Source of the DNA: Aestuariivivens insulae
Lineage (GTDB): Bacteria > Bacteroidota > Bacteroidia > Flavobacteriales > Flavobacteriaceae
Assembly (NCBI RefSeq): GCF_022662195.1
Contig: NZ_JAKMCS010000004.1
Span: 186,001-250,000, forward strand
Direction: 5' to 3'
DNA length: 64,000 bases
This document shows positions 18,616 through 27,710 of the stretch, piece by piece. Under the pieces are notes generated by a model. The model did not search any database. It was not told where the DNA came from and saw only the letters and a program-made list of their open reading frames with translations. Positions within the stretch are counted from its first letter, which is position 1. Every line of letters starts with the position of its first letter. The translations under genes were made by a program, and so were the position numbers.

Positions 18616-18854
18616 TTAAATATAAAGTATATTTCTTCAGTAAAAAGCTAAATGTTGTGTCTAAAAATCACAAAATTTAGTTTCACTTTAGGAACCGCTT
18701 TACCAGCCCAAATAATTTTTTTTATTTGGTTTTGACAACTTTCAAATGAAACACCTATGCCTAAATTTTAGACATACAATAGGGATGATGATTTGGGTGT
18801 TACATGCGATGTCCTGAGCTTGTCGAAGGATGACCATTAAATAAAAAATAAATA

Positions 18855-18884
18855 TTAACACATGAAAAAAATCATGTACTTTTG
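18855..18884 (+). promoter_or_regulatory. Probable Bacteroidota promoter of the DUF4254 gene
   Basis: 'TACTTTTG' at 18877-18884 fits the TAnnTTTG box of Bacteroidota. 19 nt upstream 'TTA' (18855-18857) sits where the -33 TTG is expected (one mismatch). Transcription would begin about 15 nt before the ATG at 18906. Confidence 0.45.
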
Positions 18885-18905
18885 TTCAACAAAATAAAAT
18901 ACACC

Positions 18906-19511
18906 ATGTTTACCAATAAAGCGAATAAAATATTTCAAGACGTTATTGAAAAATACCACGTGATTAACACTGTAGACCAACCCTTTGAAAATGCCTATCC
19001 CAAAAGCGATTTAATAGAGCATTTGTTGTATAGAAAATGTTGGATTGACACGGTACAATGGCATTACGAAGATATTATCCGCGATCCACAAATAGACCCT
19101 GTTGCGGCTTTAAAATTAAAGCGCCAAATAGATGCTTCCAATCAGGACAGGACAGATATGGTAGAGTATATAGATAGCTATTTTTTAGAAAAATATAAAG
19201 ATATTTCAGCTAAGGCCAATGCGACCATTAATACAGAAAGTCCAGCTTGGGGGATAGACCGATTATCTATTTTGGCATTGAAAATTTATCATATGAATGA
19301 AGAAGCTACTCGTGAGGATGCCTCTTCAGAGCATAGAGCAGCTTGCCAGAAAAAATTAGATGTGTTGTTGGAACAACGTGTGGATTTATCAACCGCTATT
19401 GATACCCTTTTAAATGATATTGAAAATGGGGATAAGTATATGAAAGTATACAAACAAATGAAGATGTACAACGACGACGAGCTTAACCCTGTATTGCGTT
19501 CGCAGAAATAA
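18906..19511 (+). CDS. DUF4254 family protein
   Basis: A 201-residue, soluble, mostly helical protein of the DUF4254 family, found beside GT9 heptosyltransferase genes in Bacteroidota as here. Visible features are 'NRYRK/HLLYRKCWIDTVQWHYED' with conserved Trp and His near residue 45, 'QDRTDMVEYIDSYF', and 'SPAWGIDRLSILALKIYHM' in the middle. The ATG at 18906 is chosen over a TTG at 18882 that lies within the promoter box. The function is unknown, and the GT9 neighbour suggests a role in envelope glycan synthesis. Confidence 0.75.
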   Translation: MFTNKANKIFQDVIEKYHVINTVDQPFENAYPKSDLIEHLLYRKCWIDTVQWHYEDIIRDPQIDPVAALKLKRQIDASNQDRTDMVEYIDSYFLEKYKDISAKANATINTESPAWGIDRLSILALKIYHMNEEATREDASSEHRAACQKKLDVLLEQRVDLSTAIDTLLNDIENGDKYMKVYKQMKMYNDDELNPVLRSQK

Positions 19512-19550
19512 TTAATACGTCGTGTGCCCATTTTGAATTAAAACGCGGTA

Positions 19551-19602
19551 TGTCAGTTCGAGTGTGCCGACGTTTACTGTCGGCATGTATCGAGAACCTA
19601 TA
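19551..19602. repeat. Second copy of the 'TGTCAGTTCGAGTG' dispersed repeat
   Basis: 'TGTCAGTTCGAGTG' (19551-19564) is followed by 'TGCCGACG...CTGTCGGCA' (a small hairpin) and 'TATCGAGAACCTA'. This is the left half of the palindrome seen at 18459-18591, without the right arm. It lies between the DUF4254 and GT9 genes. Confidence 0.65.
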
Positions 19603-19695
19603 GTGAAAAAAATTTCTCAATAGTCCTGATGGGTAAAGCCGAAGTACAAATTCGCTAGAAGTGCAGGCGTTTCAAAATTGAAAGACGGAAAGGTT

Positions 19696-20718
19696 ATGCA
19701 AATTAAGCCCAAACACATTTTGGTAATCCGCCTATCTGCCATGGGTGATGTGGCTATGACCATTCCCGTGTTGCGAGCATTGACCGAACAATATCCAGAA
19801 CTTAAGATTACGGTGCTAACCCGTACTTTTTTCACGCCTTTTTTTCGGGATATCAATAATGTAACGGTTTTTCCAGCAGATCTAAAAGGAGAGCATAAAG
19901 GTGTTTTCGGACTTTACAAATTGGCACGGCAACTTAATAAAGAAAACCGGTTTTATGCGATAGCCGATTTGCACAATGTGTTAAGAAGTAAAATCTTAAA
20001 ACAGTTTATAAGATGTAAGCGCTTTGTTTCCATCGATAAAGGACGGAAAGACAAAAGAGCATTAACAAAAGGGCGGCTTTTTAAACAGCTAACAACTACC
20101 CGCCAGCGCTATGCCAATGTTTTTGCAACTTTAGGATATCCGTTAGACTTATCCAACCCATCATTTCCAAAAAAAGCAGATTTAAACGAAAATATAGAAG
20201 CTGTTGTTGGAAAAGATTCTAAAACCATGATTGGTATTGCGCCATTTGCGGCCCATAAAGGGAAGCAATACCCCTTAAATCTAATGAAAGCAGTTATAGA
20301 ATCGCTTTCAAAGGAGTATAAGGTTGTTTTGTTTGGCGGGGGAGATGAAGAGACAGCTATATTAAATGCAATTGCATCTGCCAATACAGGGGTTGTTAAT
20401 ATTGCGGGTAAACTGTCCTTAGAAGAGGAGATGGATGTCATTTCAAATGTAGAAATTATGCTGTCCATGGATTCTGGCAATGCCCACATGGCAGCCATGT
20501 TGGGCGTGAAAGTGATAACTATTTGGGGTGTCACACATCCGTATGCCGGTTTTGCACCCTTTAACCAACCTTCAGATTATGCTTTGCTTTCCGATAGAGA
20601 TAAATACCCAAAAATCCCAACTTCAGTATATGGTAACAAATACCCTGAAGGCTATGAAAATGCAGCAGGAAGTATTTCACCTGAAACTGTTGTGGAAAAA
20701 ATCAAGTCCGTCATTTAG
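19696..20718 (+). CDS. Glycosyltransferase family 9 (heptosyltransferase-like)
   Basis: A 340-residue GT9 protein of the family that adds heptose or related sugars to lipopolysaccharide core. The N-terminal 'ILVIRLSAMGDVAMTIPVLRAL' is the defining motif. 'ADLHNVLRSK' follows near residue 90, 'GIAPFAAHKGKQYP' begins the donor-binding domain near 180, and 'LSMDSGNAHMAAMLGVKVITIWG' holds the conserved Asp-Ser-Gly-x-x-His. The ATG at 19696 fits the family start better than the TTG at 19678. The DUF4254 gene upstream is its usual partner. It is cytoplasmic and presumably acts on core oligosaccharide. Confidence 0.9.
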   Translation: MQIKPKHILVIRLSAMGDVAMTIPVLRALTEQYPELKITVLTRTFFTPFFRDINNVTVFPADLKGEHKGVFGLYKLARQLNKENRFYAIADLHNVLRSKILKQFIRCKRFVSIDKGRKDKRALTKGRLFKQLTTTRQRYANVFATLGYPLDLSNPSFPKKADLNENIEAVVGKDSKTMIGIAPFAAHKGKQYPLNLMKAVIESLSKEYKVVLFGGGDEETAILNAIASANTGVVNIAGKLSLEEEMDVISNVEIMLSMDSGNAHMAAMLGVKVITIWGVTHPYAGFAPFNQPSDYALLSDRDKYPKIPTSVYGNKYPEGYENAAGSISPETVVEKIKSVI

Positions 20719-20727
20719 AATTTTGTC

Positions 20728-20771
20728 ATTCCTGCGTGTTACCCTGAGCTTGTCGAAGGGAAGGCAGGAAT
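20728..20771. repeat. Palindromic dispersed repeat after GT9 gene
   Basis: The outer arms 'ATTCCTGC' (20728-20735) and 'GCAGGAAT' (20764-20771) flank 'CCCTGAGCTTGTCGAAGGG', itself a palindrome-like core known as a recurring flavobacterial repeat. It lies in the convergent gap between the GT9 and reductase genes and may act as a bidirectional terminator. Confidence 0.6.
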
Positions 20772-20825
20772 CCACTAAACAAAGGTTAGGGATGTAAAAA
20801 AGAGTTTCTTTTCCGCAAAAAGGGT

Positions 20826-21884
20826 CTACACATCATCATAATCCACCACCACAGTTGGTGTAGTAGGGTGTGCTTGACAAGTTAAAATTAAACCTTCAGC
20901 AACTTCACTATCGGTTAAAATATTGTTTTGTCGCATGGTAGCTTCACCGTCTTTAATACGTGCCAAACAACTACTACAAATACCACCTTGGCAAGAGTAA
21001 GGAGCGTCTAGATCTTCATCAAGGGCCGCTTCCAGTATGGTTTGTTTGGCAGACATTTCAAACGTGGTTTCTTCATCATCAACAATAACCGTGATTTTGG
21101 TTTTGCCAGAAGGCGCTGCAGTAGTATCTTCTACTTCATCAACTTTGGCGGCTTTAAACAGTTCAAAATGAATGCGGTTTTCATCAATATCATGTTCGGT
21201 AAGTACATCTTTAACCGTATGTATCATGGCTTCGGGACCGCATAGGTAATAAGCATCCACCTCAACATGTTTATGTTTGTTTTTCATGACATAATTGACC
21301 GTGCTTTTTTCAATACGGCCAAAAATGGAATCGTCGCTATCTTCTTGGCTAAACACAAACTGAATGGAAAAACGGTCTTTGTATTGATGCTGAAGATCCA
21401 AAAGCTCATTTAAGAACATGGTATCTTCGGTAGTTTTATTGCCATACACCAAAATGACTTTACTGTACACCTCCTCTTCCAAAGCACATTTTATAATGCT
21501 CAATACAGGTGTAATACCACTACCGGCGGCAAAGGCTGCAATGTTTTTGGTTTTAGAATCGTTAGGCTGAAAAGTGAACCGCCCCTTAGGAGGTGCTACT
21601 TCTAGAGTATCTCCAACTTTTAATTGCTTGTTCGCATAAGCAGAAAAGGTGCCATCTGTAACTTCTTTTACGGCCACTTTTAAATCGCCACTTTTTGGGG
21701 AAACACATAACGAATAATCACGGCGTACCTCTTTGCCTTCGATTTCCGTTTTAAGGGTAATGTATTGTCCTGCTTTAAAAGCAAAAATATCTTTTAAGTT
21801 TTCGGGAACATTAAAAGCAATGCTTACGGCTTTATCGGTTTCTCTTTTTATGGCCTTTACAGAAAGTTTGTGAAATGATGACAT
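20826..21884 (-). CDS. Ferredoxin-NADP reductase-type oxidoreductase with C-terminal 2Fe-2S domain (PaaE-like)
   Basis: A 352-residue electron-transfer protein. The FAD-binding domain has 'GQYITLKTEI...RRDYSLC' (R-x-Y-S motif, residues about 40-60). The NAD(P)-binding domain has 'AAGSGITPVLSIIKCAL' near 115 and 'YYLCGPEAMI' near 215. The C-terminal plant-type ferredoxin domain has 'CQGGICSSCLARI' and a fourth Cys in 'LILTCQAHP'. This FAD-NAD-2Fe-2S order is that of PaaE and related reductases that feed electrons to oxygenases or desaturases. No phenylacetate genes lie nearby, so the partner is unknown. Divergently upstream is a 228-nt gap with only a degenerate repeat. Confidence 0.85.
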   Translation of the reverse strand: MSSFHKLSVKAIKRETDKAVSIAFNVPENLKDIFAFKAGQYITLKTEIEGKEVRRDYSLCVSPKSGDLKVAVKEVTDGTFSAYANKQLKVGDTLEVAPPKGRFTFQPNDSKTKNIAAFAAGSGITPVLSIIKCALEEEVYSKVILVYGNKTTEDTMFLNELLDLQHQYKDRFSIQFVFSQEDSDDSIFGRIEKSTVNYVMKNKHKHVEVDAYYLCGPEAMIHTVKDVLTEHDIDENRIHFELFKAAKVDEVEDTTAAPSGKTKITVIVDDEETTFEMSAKQTILEAALDEDLDAPYSCQGGICSSCLARIKDGEATMRQNNILTDSEVAEGLILTCQAHPTTPTVVVDYDDV

Positions 21885-22112
21885 TTGATAATTTTTGACA
21901 AAAGTACATGAATTTTTTTATTAGAATATTCAAAAAGATCAAATGAAAAAATTACATGGACTAACGAAGAGATTACTGTGTCCTTCGGCCATGCTCATGA
22001 TAAACTTAGGTTGAAGTTTGGTTACCGAAAAGAAGTTAAATGTTATACTTTTTAGAAACACAATTTCTCATCACTAATCATCTTGGTATATTACTCATTA
22101 TGTCTTTTTTTA

Positions 22113-22394
22113 CTATTTAAATAGCTCTGAATGGGTTCCTATCCTTATGAGTTTAATTGTCATGCCCTCTTCAATTTGAAACCAAATAATCAACAAGTCA
22201 GGTTTAATATGGCATTCCCAATTATCACTATACTTTCCCTTTAATTTATGGGGTCTCATACTTGCGGGAATTTCTTTTACGCCATTAGCTTGCAACTTTT
22301 GCAAAACTTCACGTGTCAAATTAAAATCTGTTCCTTTTGTCTTGATCTTTTTTAAATCCTTTTTAAACCTTGTTGTTGGTATTAATTCATACAT
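22113..22394 (-). CDS. YafQ-type mRNA interferase toxin
   Basis: A RelE-superfamily toxin of 93 residues. 'MRPHKLKGKYSDNWECHIKPDLLIIWF' and the terminal 'RIGTHSELF' carry the YafQ catalytic set. Counted from the ATG at 22394 these are His49, His62, Asp66, His88 and Phe92, next to E. coli YafQ His50, His63, Asp67, His87 and Phe91. It would cleave ribosome-bound mRNA when free of antitoxin. A GTG at 22400 would overlap the antitoxin stop; the ATG lies 2 nt after it. All active residues are present, so the toxin looks functional. Confidence 0.88.
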   Translation of the reverse strand: MYELIPTTRFKKDLKKIKTKGTDFNLTREVLQKLQANGVKEIPASMRPHKLKGKYSDNWECHIKPDLLIIWFQIEEGMTIKLIRIGTHSELFK

Positions 22395-22396
22395 GT

Positions 22397-22621
22397 TCAC
22401 AGACTTTCAAGAAACGAATCTAAATCTTTAATAGGCTTTAAATTTTTGTTGTCATGGGCCTCATTAATGGCCTCTATTGTATCCGCATTTGGAATATCTC
22501 CAACACTTTTAAACAAGATGTACTCAACATAATTATTGAGGCTTCTCTTTTGGGAGGAAGCTTTTTCTTTAAGGATTTCTAACAAATCCTTTTCAAGCCT
22601 AAATGCAGTCTGTATTTTCAT
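22397..22621 (-). CDS. RHH-type antitoxin paired with YafQ-like toxin
   Basis: A 74-residue protein. Residues 1-42 ('IQTAFRLEKDLLEILKEKA' onward) form a predicted ribbon-helix-helix DNA-binding domain. The C-terminal part 'DTIEAINEAHDNK' to 'DSFLESL' is the usual toxin-wrapping tail of RelB/DinJ-like antitoxins. It immediately precedes the toxin gene. It is expected to bind the inverted repeat at 22662-22676 and repress its own operon. Confidence 0.85.
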   Translation of the reverse strand: MKIQTAFRLEKDLLEILKEKASSQKRSLNNYVEYILFKSVGDIPNADTIEAINEAHDNKNLKPIKDLDSFLESL

Positions 22622-22649
22622 AGTTATTAATTTAAATGGGCATTACATA

Positions 22650-22689
22650 CAAAATTACAAAATAACAATATGTTATACAAATGTTATAC
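22650..22689 (-). promoter_or_regulatory. Toxin-antitoxin promoter with overlapping operator-like repeats
   Basis: On the minus strand TTG (22680-22678), a 20-nt spacer and TAATTTTG (22657-22650) match the flavobacterial TTG-N17-23-TAnnTTTG promoter. Inside the spacer is a perfect inverted repeat ATAACA-ATA-TGTTAT (22662-22676). 'TGTTATAC' also occurs as a direct repeat at 22671-22678 and 22682-22689. The layout is what an autorepressing antitoxin needs. Confidence 0.65.
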
Positions 22690-22825
22690 TGTTGATAAGC
22701 TAAAACCATGTAAATAAAACTCAGTTTTTTATAGAAGATAAATAGTGAAGTCCTTTAGGATATTTTAAATTTGGTTGTAACAAATAGAGAGATTGTATTA
22801 CTAATGAACAAATGCTCCCAAGAAT

Positions 22826-24304
22826 ATGTTTAAACACTTCATAGTATTAGAATGGAAATCCTTTATACGCTCGGCAAGCTTTGGGAAGAGTGTCGCTATT
22901 AAAATACTCATGGGCTTTTTGGCCATGTATTTTATGGTCATGTTCTTTGCAATGGGATTTTTTATGGACAAAATCCTCAAAGAAGTCTATCCAGACCTGG
23001 ATCCGTTGGTAGCGTTTAATGGCCTGTTGTTTTATTGGATTATAGCCGACCTGCTTCTTCGGTTTTTCTTTCAAAAACTACCTGTAATGCAAGTAAAGCC
23101 CTTATTGGCCTTGCCAGTAAAGCGAAGTGAAATTGTGAATTACGTTTTAGGAAAATCGATATTGTCGTTCATTAATTTTTTACCCCTGTTCGCTATTGTC
23201 CCGTTTGGAATTAAATTAATGACAAAGCATCACGAAGTAACAACCGTATTGATATGGATGCTAATTATTGTGCTCATTACACTAATAAATAGTTTCCTGA
23301 ATTTTATCATCGAAAATGCATCGGCTAAAACAGAACTTTCTTTTTTGCCCATTATCCTTTTTGTGGGCGCGCTTTTTGCATTAAACCATTTTCAGATCAT
23401 AAACATTGCAGCCGGCCTTTCAAAAGGAGTTATGGCTATTATAGCAAATCCAGTATTCTTGGTCGTTCCTGTTTTGTTGTTGCTGGCACTGTACCTGTAC
23501 AATTTTAAGATGTTAAAGCAAGTCCTGTATCTGGACAGTGGTTTAAAAACCAAAGTAAAGGAGGTAAAGGCCTCGAGCATGGAATGGACGAAGAGTTTTG
23601 GAGATATTGCGCCATTCTTGCAATTGGATTTAAAATTGATTTGGCGTAATAAACGTACCAAATCATCGGTTTGGATTGTGCTCATAGGGTTATTGTATGG
23701 GTTGTTTTTTTATCCACAACCTGCTTATCAAAATATGCCTTGGCTTTTTGTGTTTGTAGGCGTGTTTTCAACGGGTATTTTTTTAATCAATTTCGGGCAA
23801 TTTATTCCGGCTTGGGACAGCGGCTATTACAAATTACTTATGAGTCAAAACATTAAATACGAGCAATATTTAAAATCTAAATTCACTTTAATGGCACTTA
23901 GTGTGGTTATCCTTTTTGTGTTGGGAATTCCATATGTCTACTTTGGGTGGAAAATCTTGTTGGCCCATTTTGTGGCGGCCATTTATAATATTGGAGTTAA
24001 TACCCATGTGATTCTGTTAGGAGGGTCTTTTAATAGGAAAAAGATAGATTTAAATCAGAAGGCGGCATTTAACTATCAAGGGACAGGAGCCGTACAATGG
24101 TTAATAGGGATTCCATTATTATTGGTGCCTATGGGGCTTTTTGCACTGCTCTATTTTTTAGTGGAGTTTGAACTTGCCTGCTTGGTTTTAACTGTTTTTG
24201 GAATTGTAGGGATTGTTTTCCATGAAAAGTTAATGAAAGCCATCACCCAAAAATACCTCACATCAAAATATAAAATGATTAATGCTTTCAATCAAGAAAG
24301 CTAA
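22826..24304 (+). CDS. DUF5687 family ABC-type permease
   Basis: A 492-residue integral membrane protein with about twelve hydrophobic segments, matching the Bacteroidota DUF5687 permease family. The N-terminal 'LEWKSFIRSASFGKSVAIK' resembles other ABC-2-like exporters with an amphipathic coupling helix. 'LPVKRSEIVNYVLGKSILSF' near residue 95 is a cytoplasmic loop. The ATP-binding partner follows 12 nt later, so the two form an exporter in the inner membrane. The substrate is unknown. The start is an ATG; upstream lies the divergent TA operon with 204 nt between. Confidence 0.8.
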   Translation: MFKHFIVLEWKSFIRSASFGKSVAIKILMGFLAMYFMVMFFAMGFFMDKILKEVYPDLDPLVAFNGLLFYWIIADLLLRFFFQKLPVMQVKPLLALPVKRSEIVNYVLGKSILSFINFLPLFAIVPFGIKLMTKHHEVTTVLIWMLIIVLITLINSFLNFIIENASAKTELSFLPIILFVGALFALNHFQIINIAAGLSKGVMAIIANPVFLVVPVLLLLALYLYNFKMLKQVLYLDSGLKTKVKEVKASSMEWTKSFGDIAPFLQLDLKLIWRNKRTKSSVWIVLIGLLYGLFFYPQPAYQNMPWLFVFVGVFSTGIFLINFGQFIPAWDSGYYKLLMSQNIKYEQYLKSKFTLMALSVVILFVLGIPYVYFGWKILLAHFVAAIYNIGVNTHVILLGGSFNRKKIDLNQKAAFNYQGTGAVQWLIGIPLLLVPMGLFALLYFLVEFELACLVLTVFGIVGIVFHEKLMKAITQKYLTSKYKMINAFNQES

Positions 24305-24316
24305 ACGTACAGGATT

Positions 24317-25012
24317 ATGATAACAACATCAAATTTATCAAAGGCATATAAAGGCAATCAGGTTTTGCATATTGAAAATCTTGATATTCCCAAAGGTCAA
24401 AGTTTTGGTTTGGTAGGCAATAACGGGGCTGGTAAAACCACGTATTTTAGTTTATTGCTGGATTTAATTAAACCAACAACAGGGCATATTACTTCAAATA
24501 GCATACAAGTCGATAAAAGTGAAGCATGGAAACCATATACTTCAGCTTTTATTGATGAAAGCTTTTTAATTGGGTATTTAACTCCAGAAGAGTATTTCTA
24601 TTTCATAGGCGAGTTACGTGGGCAAAACAAAGCCGATGTCGATAAATTAACTGGTCAGTTTGAAGATTTTTTCCATGGTGAAATCTTGAAACAGAAAAAA
24701 TATTTGCGCGATTTAAGTAAGGGTAATCAAAAAAAAGTAGGTATTGTGGCGGCTCTCATAGGAAATCCGGAAGTTGTTGTTTTAGATGAACCTTTTGCCA
24801 ATTTAGATCCTACTACCCAAATACGCCTTAAAGCCATTATTAAAAATCTTGCCGAAAAAGGAGGAGTAACGGTGTTGATTTCCAGCCACGATTTAATGCA
24901 TGTTACTGATGTATGCGAGCGTATCGTGGTTTTGGATAAAGGTGAAATTATAAAAGATTTGGCAACTAATGCAGCAACCTTAAAGGAGTTGGAAGCCCAT
25001 TTTGCGGGATAG
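24317..25012 (+). CDS. ABC transporter ATP-binding protein
   Basis: A 231-residue nucleotide-binding subunit. Walker A is 'GNNGAGKTTYF' near residue 35; the Q-loop region lies before 'IDESFLIGYLTPEEYF'. The signature is 'LSKGNQKKVGIVAAL', a Ser-Lys-Gly-Asn variant of LSGGQ common in ABC-2 type exporters. Walker B is 'VVVLDEPFANLDP' and the switch His is in 'LISSHDL'. It pairs with the DUF5687 permease directly upstream. The gene is compact and complete. Confidence 0.92.
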   Translation: MITTSNLSKAYKGNQVLHIENLDIPKGQSFGLVGNNGAGKTTYFSLLLDLIKPTTGHITSNSIQVDKSEAWKPYTSAFIDESFLIGYLTPEEYFYFIGELRGQNKADVDKLTGQFEDFFHGEILKQKKYLRDLSKGNQKKVGIVAALIGNPEVVVLDEPFANLDPTTQIRLKAIIKNLAEKGGVTVLISSHDLMHVTDVCERIVVLDKGEIIKDLATNAATLKELEAHFAG

Positions 25013-25129
25013 CAGTTAATCCAAAAGTCATTCTATTTTTTAGGTTAATCAAAAAAGATGCTTATTTTTACCTACTTGCATAATATATGTAAGCGATTAC
25101 AGTTATTATAATACTAAACAATCAAGGTA

Positions 25130-27700
25130 TTGAAAGCATTTTCCAAGGGCATACTGGCAATAGTTATTTCCATTGTTTTACTGGCAAGCTGTTCGAGAAA
25201 GAAGGATAATTTTGTGAGTAGAAACTACCATGCCGTTACGGCAGAGTTCAACCCGCTTTATAATGGTTATTTAGCTTTAGAAGAAGGACGTATTAACCTT
25301 AACGAAAGCTATCAAGACAATTATTGGGAAATTCTACCAATAGAGCGCATGGAGGTGCTGGATGAGGTCATGCTTCCTGGGCAATCTAAAAGCGAAAATT
25401 TTTCTAGGGCCGAAGAAAAAGCGGTAAAGACCATCCAAAAGCACAGTATGAATATTGATGGCAGGGAAAAAAACCCGCAAATGGATCAAGCCTACCTGCT
25501 TTTGGGAAAAGCCCGTTATTTCGATCAGCGTTTCGTGCCAGCCATTGAAGCCTTCAATTATATTCTATACAAATATCCCGCAAGCGACAAGATCAATCAG
25601 GCCAAAATATGGCGCGAGAAAACCAATATGCGTTTGGAAAACAACGAATTGGCAATAAAAAACCTAAAGCGATTACTAAGACAAGAACATGTTGAAGGCC
25701 AAGATTTAGCCGATGCTACTTCTACGTTGGCCCAAGCCTATTTAAATGAAAAAATAATAGATACCGCCATTGTGCAATTGGAAATCGCTTCAGCGGCAAC
25801 CAAAAGCAATGATGAACGTGGGCGCTATCGTTTTATTCAAGGACAACTTTATAATAAATTAGGTTATAAGGACAGTGCCAATATAGCTTTCGATAAGGTG
25901 ATTGAGCTCAACAGAAAAACACCAAGAATCTATATGATTAGTGCCTATATCGAAAAAATTAAGAATTTCGATTATGCAAATGGCGATAAAGTGGCATTAA
26001 GGGAATTGCTTACTGAGCTTGAAGAAAACCGCGAGAACAGGCCTTATTTAGATAAAATTTATCATCAAATAGCAGCGTACCATGCTATTAATGGTTCAGA
26101 TTCGTTAGCCAAAGTGTATTATAATAAATCGTTGCGAACCAATTCTCCAGACAAGTTTTTAAAAGCCAGAAATTATCGAATTCTTGGTGATATGAATTTT
26201 GATGTGTCTTTGTATAGTGATGCGGGACAGTATTACGATAGTACGATGGCCAATTTGGTTGAAGATTCGAAACCATACCGGGTTATTAAAAAGAAGCGTG
26301 ATAATTTAGATGATGTCATTTATTACGAAGCAGTTGCACAAACAAATGATAGTCTGCTGCGTTTAATAAACCTACCCGAAGCAGACCGATTGGCATATTT
26401 TGAAGCTTTTACCGATAGTTTAGAGCAAAAGGCAAAAAAAGAAAAAGAGCTTCGCGAAGCTACCGAGCGTAATAAAAGTGGTGTGATTACGGTGAACAAT
26501 AAGCTTCCGGGTCAAAGCACCAACCCAAGTTCTGGTAGGTTACCAGGACAAACAAGCACTTTTTATTTCTATAATGCTTCAACATTAGCTTATGGCAAAA
26601 ATGAGTTTGTTAAAATTTGGGGTAATAGAACACTCGAAGATAATTGGCGTTGGTCCAGTAAAGTAGGTTCTAATAGTTCGGGAGTTGTATCAGGCGGTAA
26701 CTTGTTGGCTACAGCAACCGAAGAGGAGCGCTACGATCCGCAATTTTATATTTCTAAAATTCCTTCCAAAGAAAAAGAAATAGACAGTATATGGAAAGAA
26801 CGCAATTACGCCTATTATCAGTTGGGTTTGATCTACAAGGAGAAGTTTAAGGAGTACCAATTGGCAAAGAGTAAATTTCAAAATTTGTTGAACAGTAATC
26901 CAGAAGAACGCTTGGTGTTGCCTTCAAAATATAATTTGTATAAAATTTATGAACTGTTGGGACAAACAGGAGAGGCAGAAATAGCCAAGAACGATATTGT
27001 TACAAACTATCCAGAATCGCGTTATGCAACTATTTTAACCAATCCAGAATTGGCTAGTTTGGCCGATGAAAATAGCCCAGAAAGTGTATATGAAGCACTT
27101 TATGCGCAGCATTTAAATCAAGAGTATGAAACCGTAATAGACAAGAGTGAAGAATACATCAAAGCCTTTGATGGCGACGCTATAGTTTCTAAGTTTGAAC
27201 TGTTAAAGGCTACAGCAACAGGGCGTTTGTATGGTTATAAGCCTTATGGCGAAGCCATTAATTTTGTAGCGGTCACGTATGCTAATACTTCCGAAGGCAT
27301 TAAAGCACAGGAAATTCAGTCGAAAGTATTGCCACAATTATCCAATAGCGATTTTGTTGAGGCTACCGATAGTATTCCAAACCACTATAAAGTTGTTTTT
27401 AGGTTTGATAAAACAGAAAACGAAAGCATGTTAGGGTTCAAACAAGAGTTGGATACGATACTAAAGAATATGAAGTATTACGATTTAAAATCGTCTGTAG
27501 ATGTTTATGATCCCAAATTGGCTTTTGTAGTAGTTCATGGATTTAACAACAGACAAATAGCGCAAACATTTGATCAATTATTAACCGAAGAAAATAAGCG
27601 TAAAATAAACAAATCCTATTTTGCAATCTCATCGGCGAATTATCAAATAGTTCAAATCCATAAGAACTTGGAAGCGTATTTAAGTTTAAATAATAATTAA
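25130..27700 (+). CDS. sprE: Gliding motility/type IX secretion lipoprotein SprE (PorW)
   Basis: An 856-residue periplasmic lipoprotein needed for type IX secretion and gliding in flavobacteria. The signal peptide ends in lipobox 'LLASCSRKK' (Cys near residue 22). It is followed by 'YHAVTAEFNPLYNGYLALEEG', recognisable as SprE/PorW, and several TPR-like helix pairs between about residues 110 and 390 and again at 560-700. A Ser/Asn/Pro/Gly-rich linker near 455-475 separates the two halves. TTG at 25130 is the start that gives the full signal peptide. With gldH at 63365 it shows that the organism has the T9SS/gliding apparatus. Bactofilin follows 10 nt downstream. Confidence 0.88.
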   Translation: MKAFSKGILAIVISIVLLASCSRKKDNFVSRNYHAVTAEFNPLYNGYLALEEGRINLNESYQDNYWEILPIERMEVLDEVMLPGQSKSENFSRAEEKAVKTIQKHSMNIDGREKNPQMDQAYLLLGKARYFDQRFVPAIEAFNYILYKYPASDKINQAKIWREKTNMRLENNELAIKNLKRLLRQEHVEGQDLADATSTLAQAYLNEKIIDTAIVQLEIASAATKSNDERGRYRFIQGQLYNKLGYKDSANIAFDKVIELNRKTPRIYMISAYIEKIKNFDYANGDKVALRELLTELEENRENRPYLDKIYHQIAAYHAINGSDSLAKVYYNKSLRTNSPDKFLKARNYRILGDMNFDVSLYSDAGQYYDSTMANLVEDSKPYRVIKKKRDNLDDVIYYEAVAQTNDSLLRLINLPEADRLAYFEAFTDSLEQKAKKEKELREATERNKSGVITVNNKLPGQSTNPSSGRLPGQTSTFYFYNASTLAYGKNEFVKIWGNRTLEDNWRWSSKVGSNSSGVVSGGNLLATATEEERYDPQFYISKIPSKEKEIDSIWKERNYAYYQLGLIYKEKFKEYQLAKSKFQNLLNSNPEERLVLPSKYNLYKIYELLGQTGEAEIAKNDIVTNYPESRYATILTNPELASLADENSPESVYEALYAQHLNQEYETVIDKSEEYIKAFDGDAIVSKFELLKATATGRLYGYKPYGEAINFVAVTYANTSEGIKAQEIQSKVLPQLSNSDFVEATDSIPNHYKVVFRFDKTENESMLGFKQELDTILKNMKYYDLKSSVDVYDPKLAFVVVHGFNNRQIAQTFDQLLTEENKRKINKSYFAISSANYQIVQIHKNLEAYLSLNNN

Positions 27701-27710
27701 GTTACATATT

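Noticed and set aside
18414-18905. A missed gene in the 490-nt gap before the DUF4254 gene
   Set aside because: The sequence is nested palindromes and repeat fragments with frequent stops in all frames.
20109-20534. 141-residue minus-strand open frame inside the GT9 gene
   Set aside because: It is antisense to conserved GT9 motifs; composition is that of a shadow frame.
20826-21884. Phenylacetate degradation locus, based on the PaaE-like reductase here and the PaaK-like ligase at 13767
   Set aside because: The two genes are 6 kb apart in different contexts, with no paaABCD; the ligase belongs to a polysaccharide operon.
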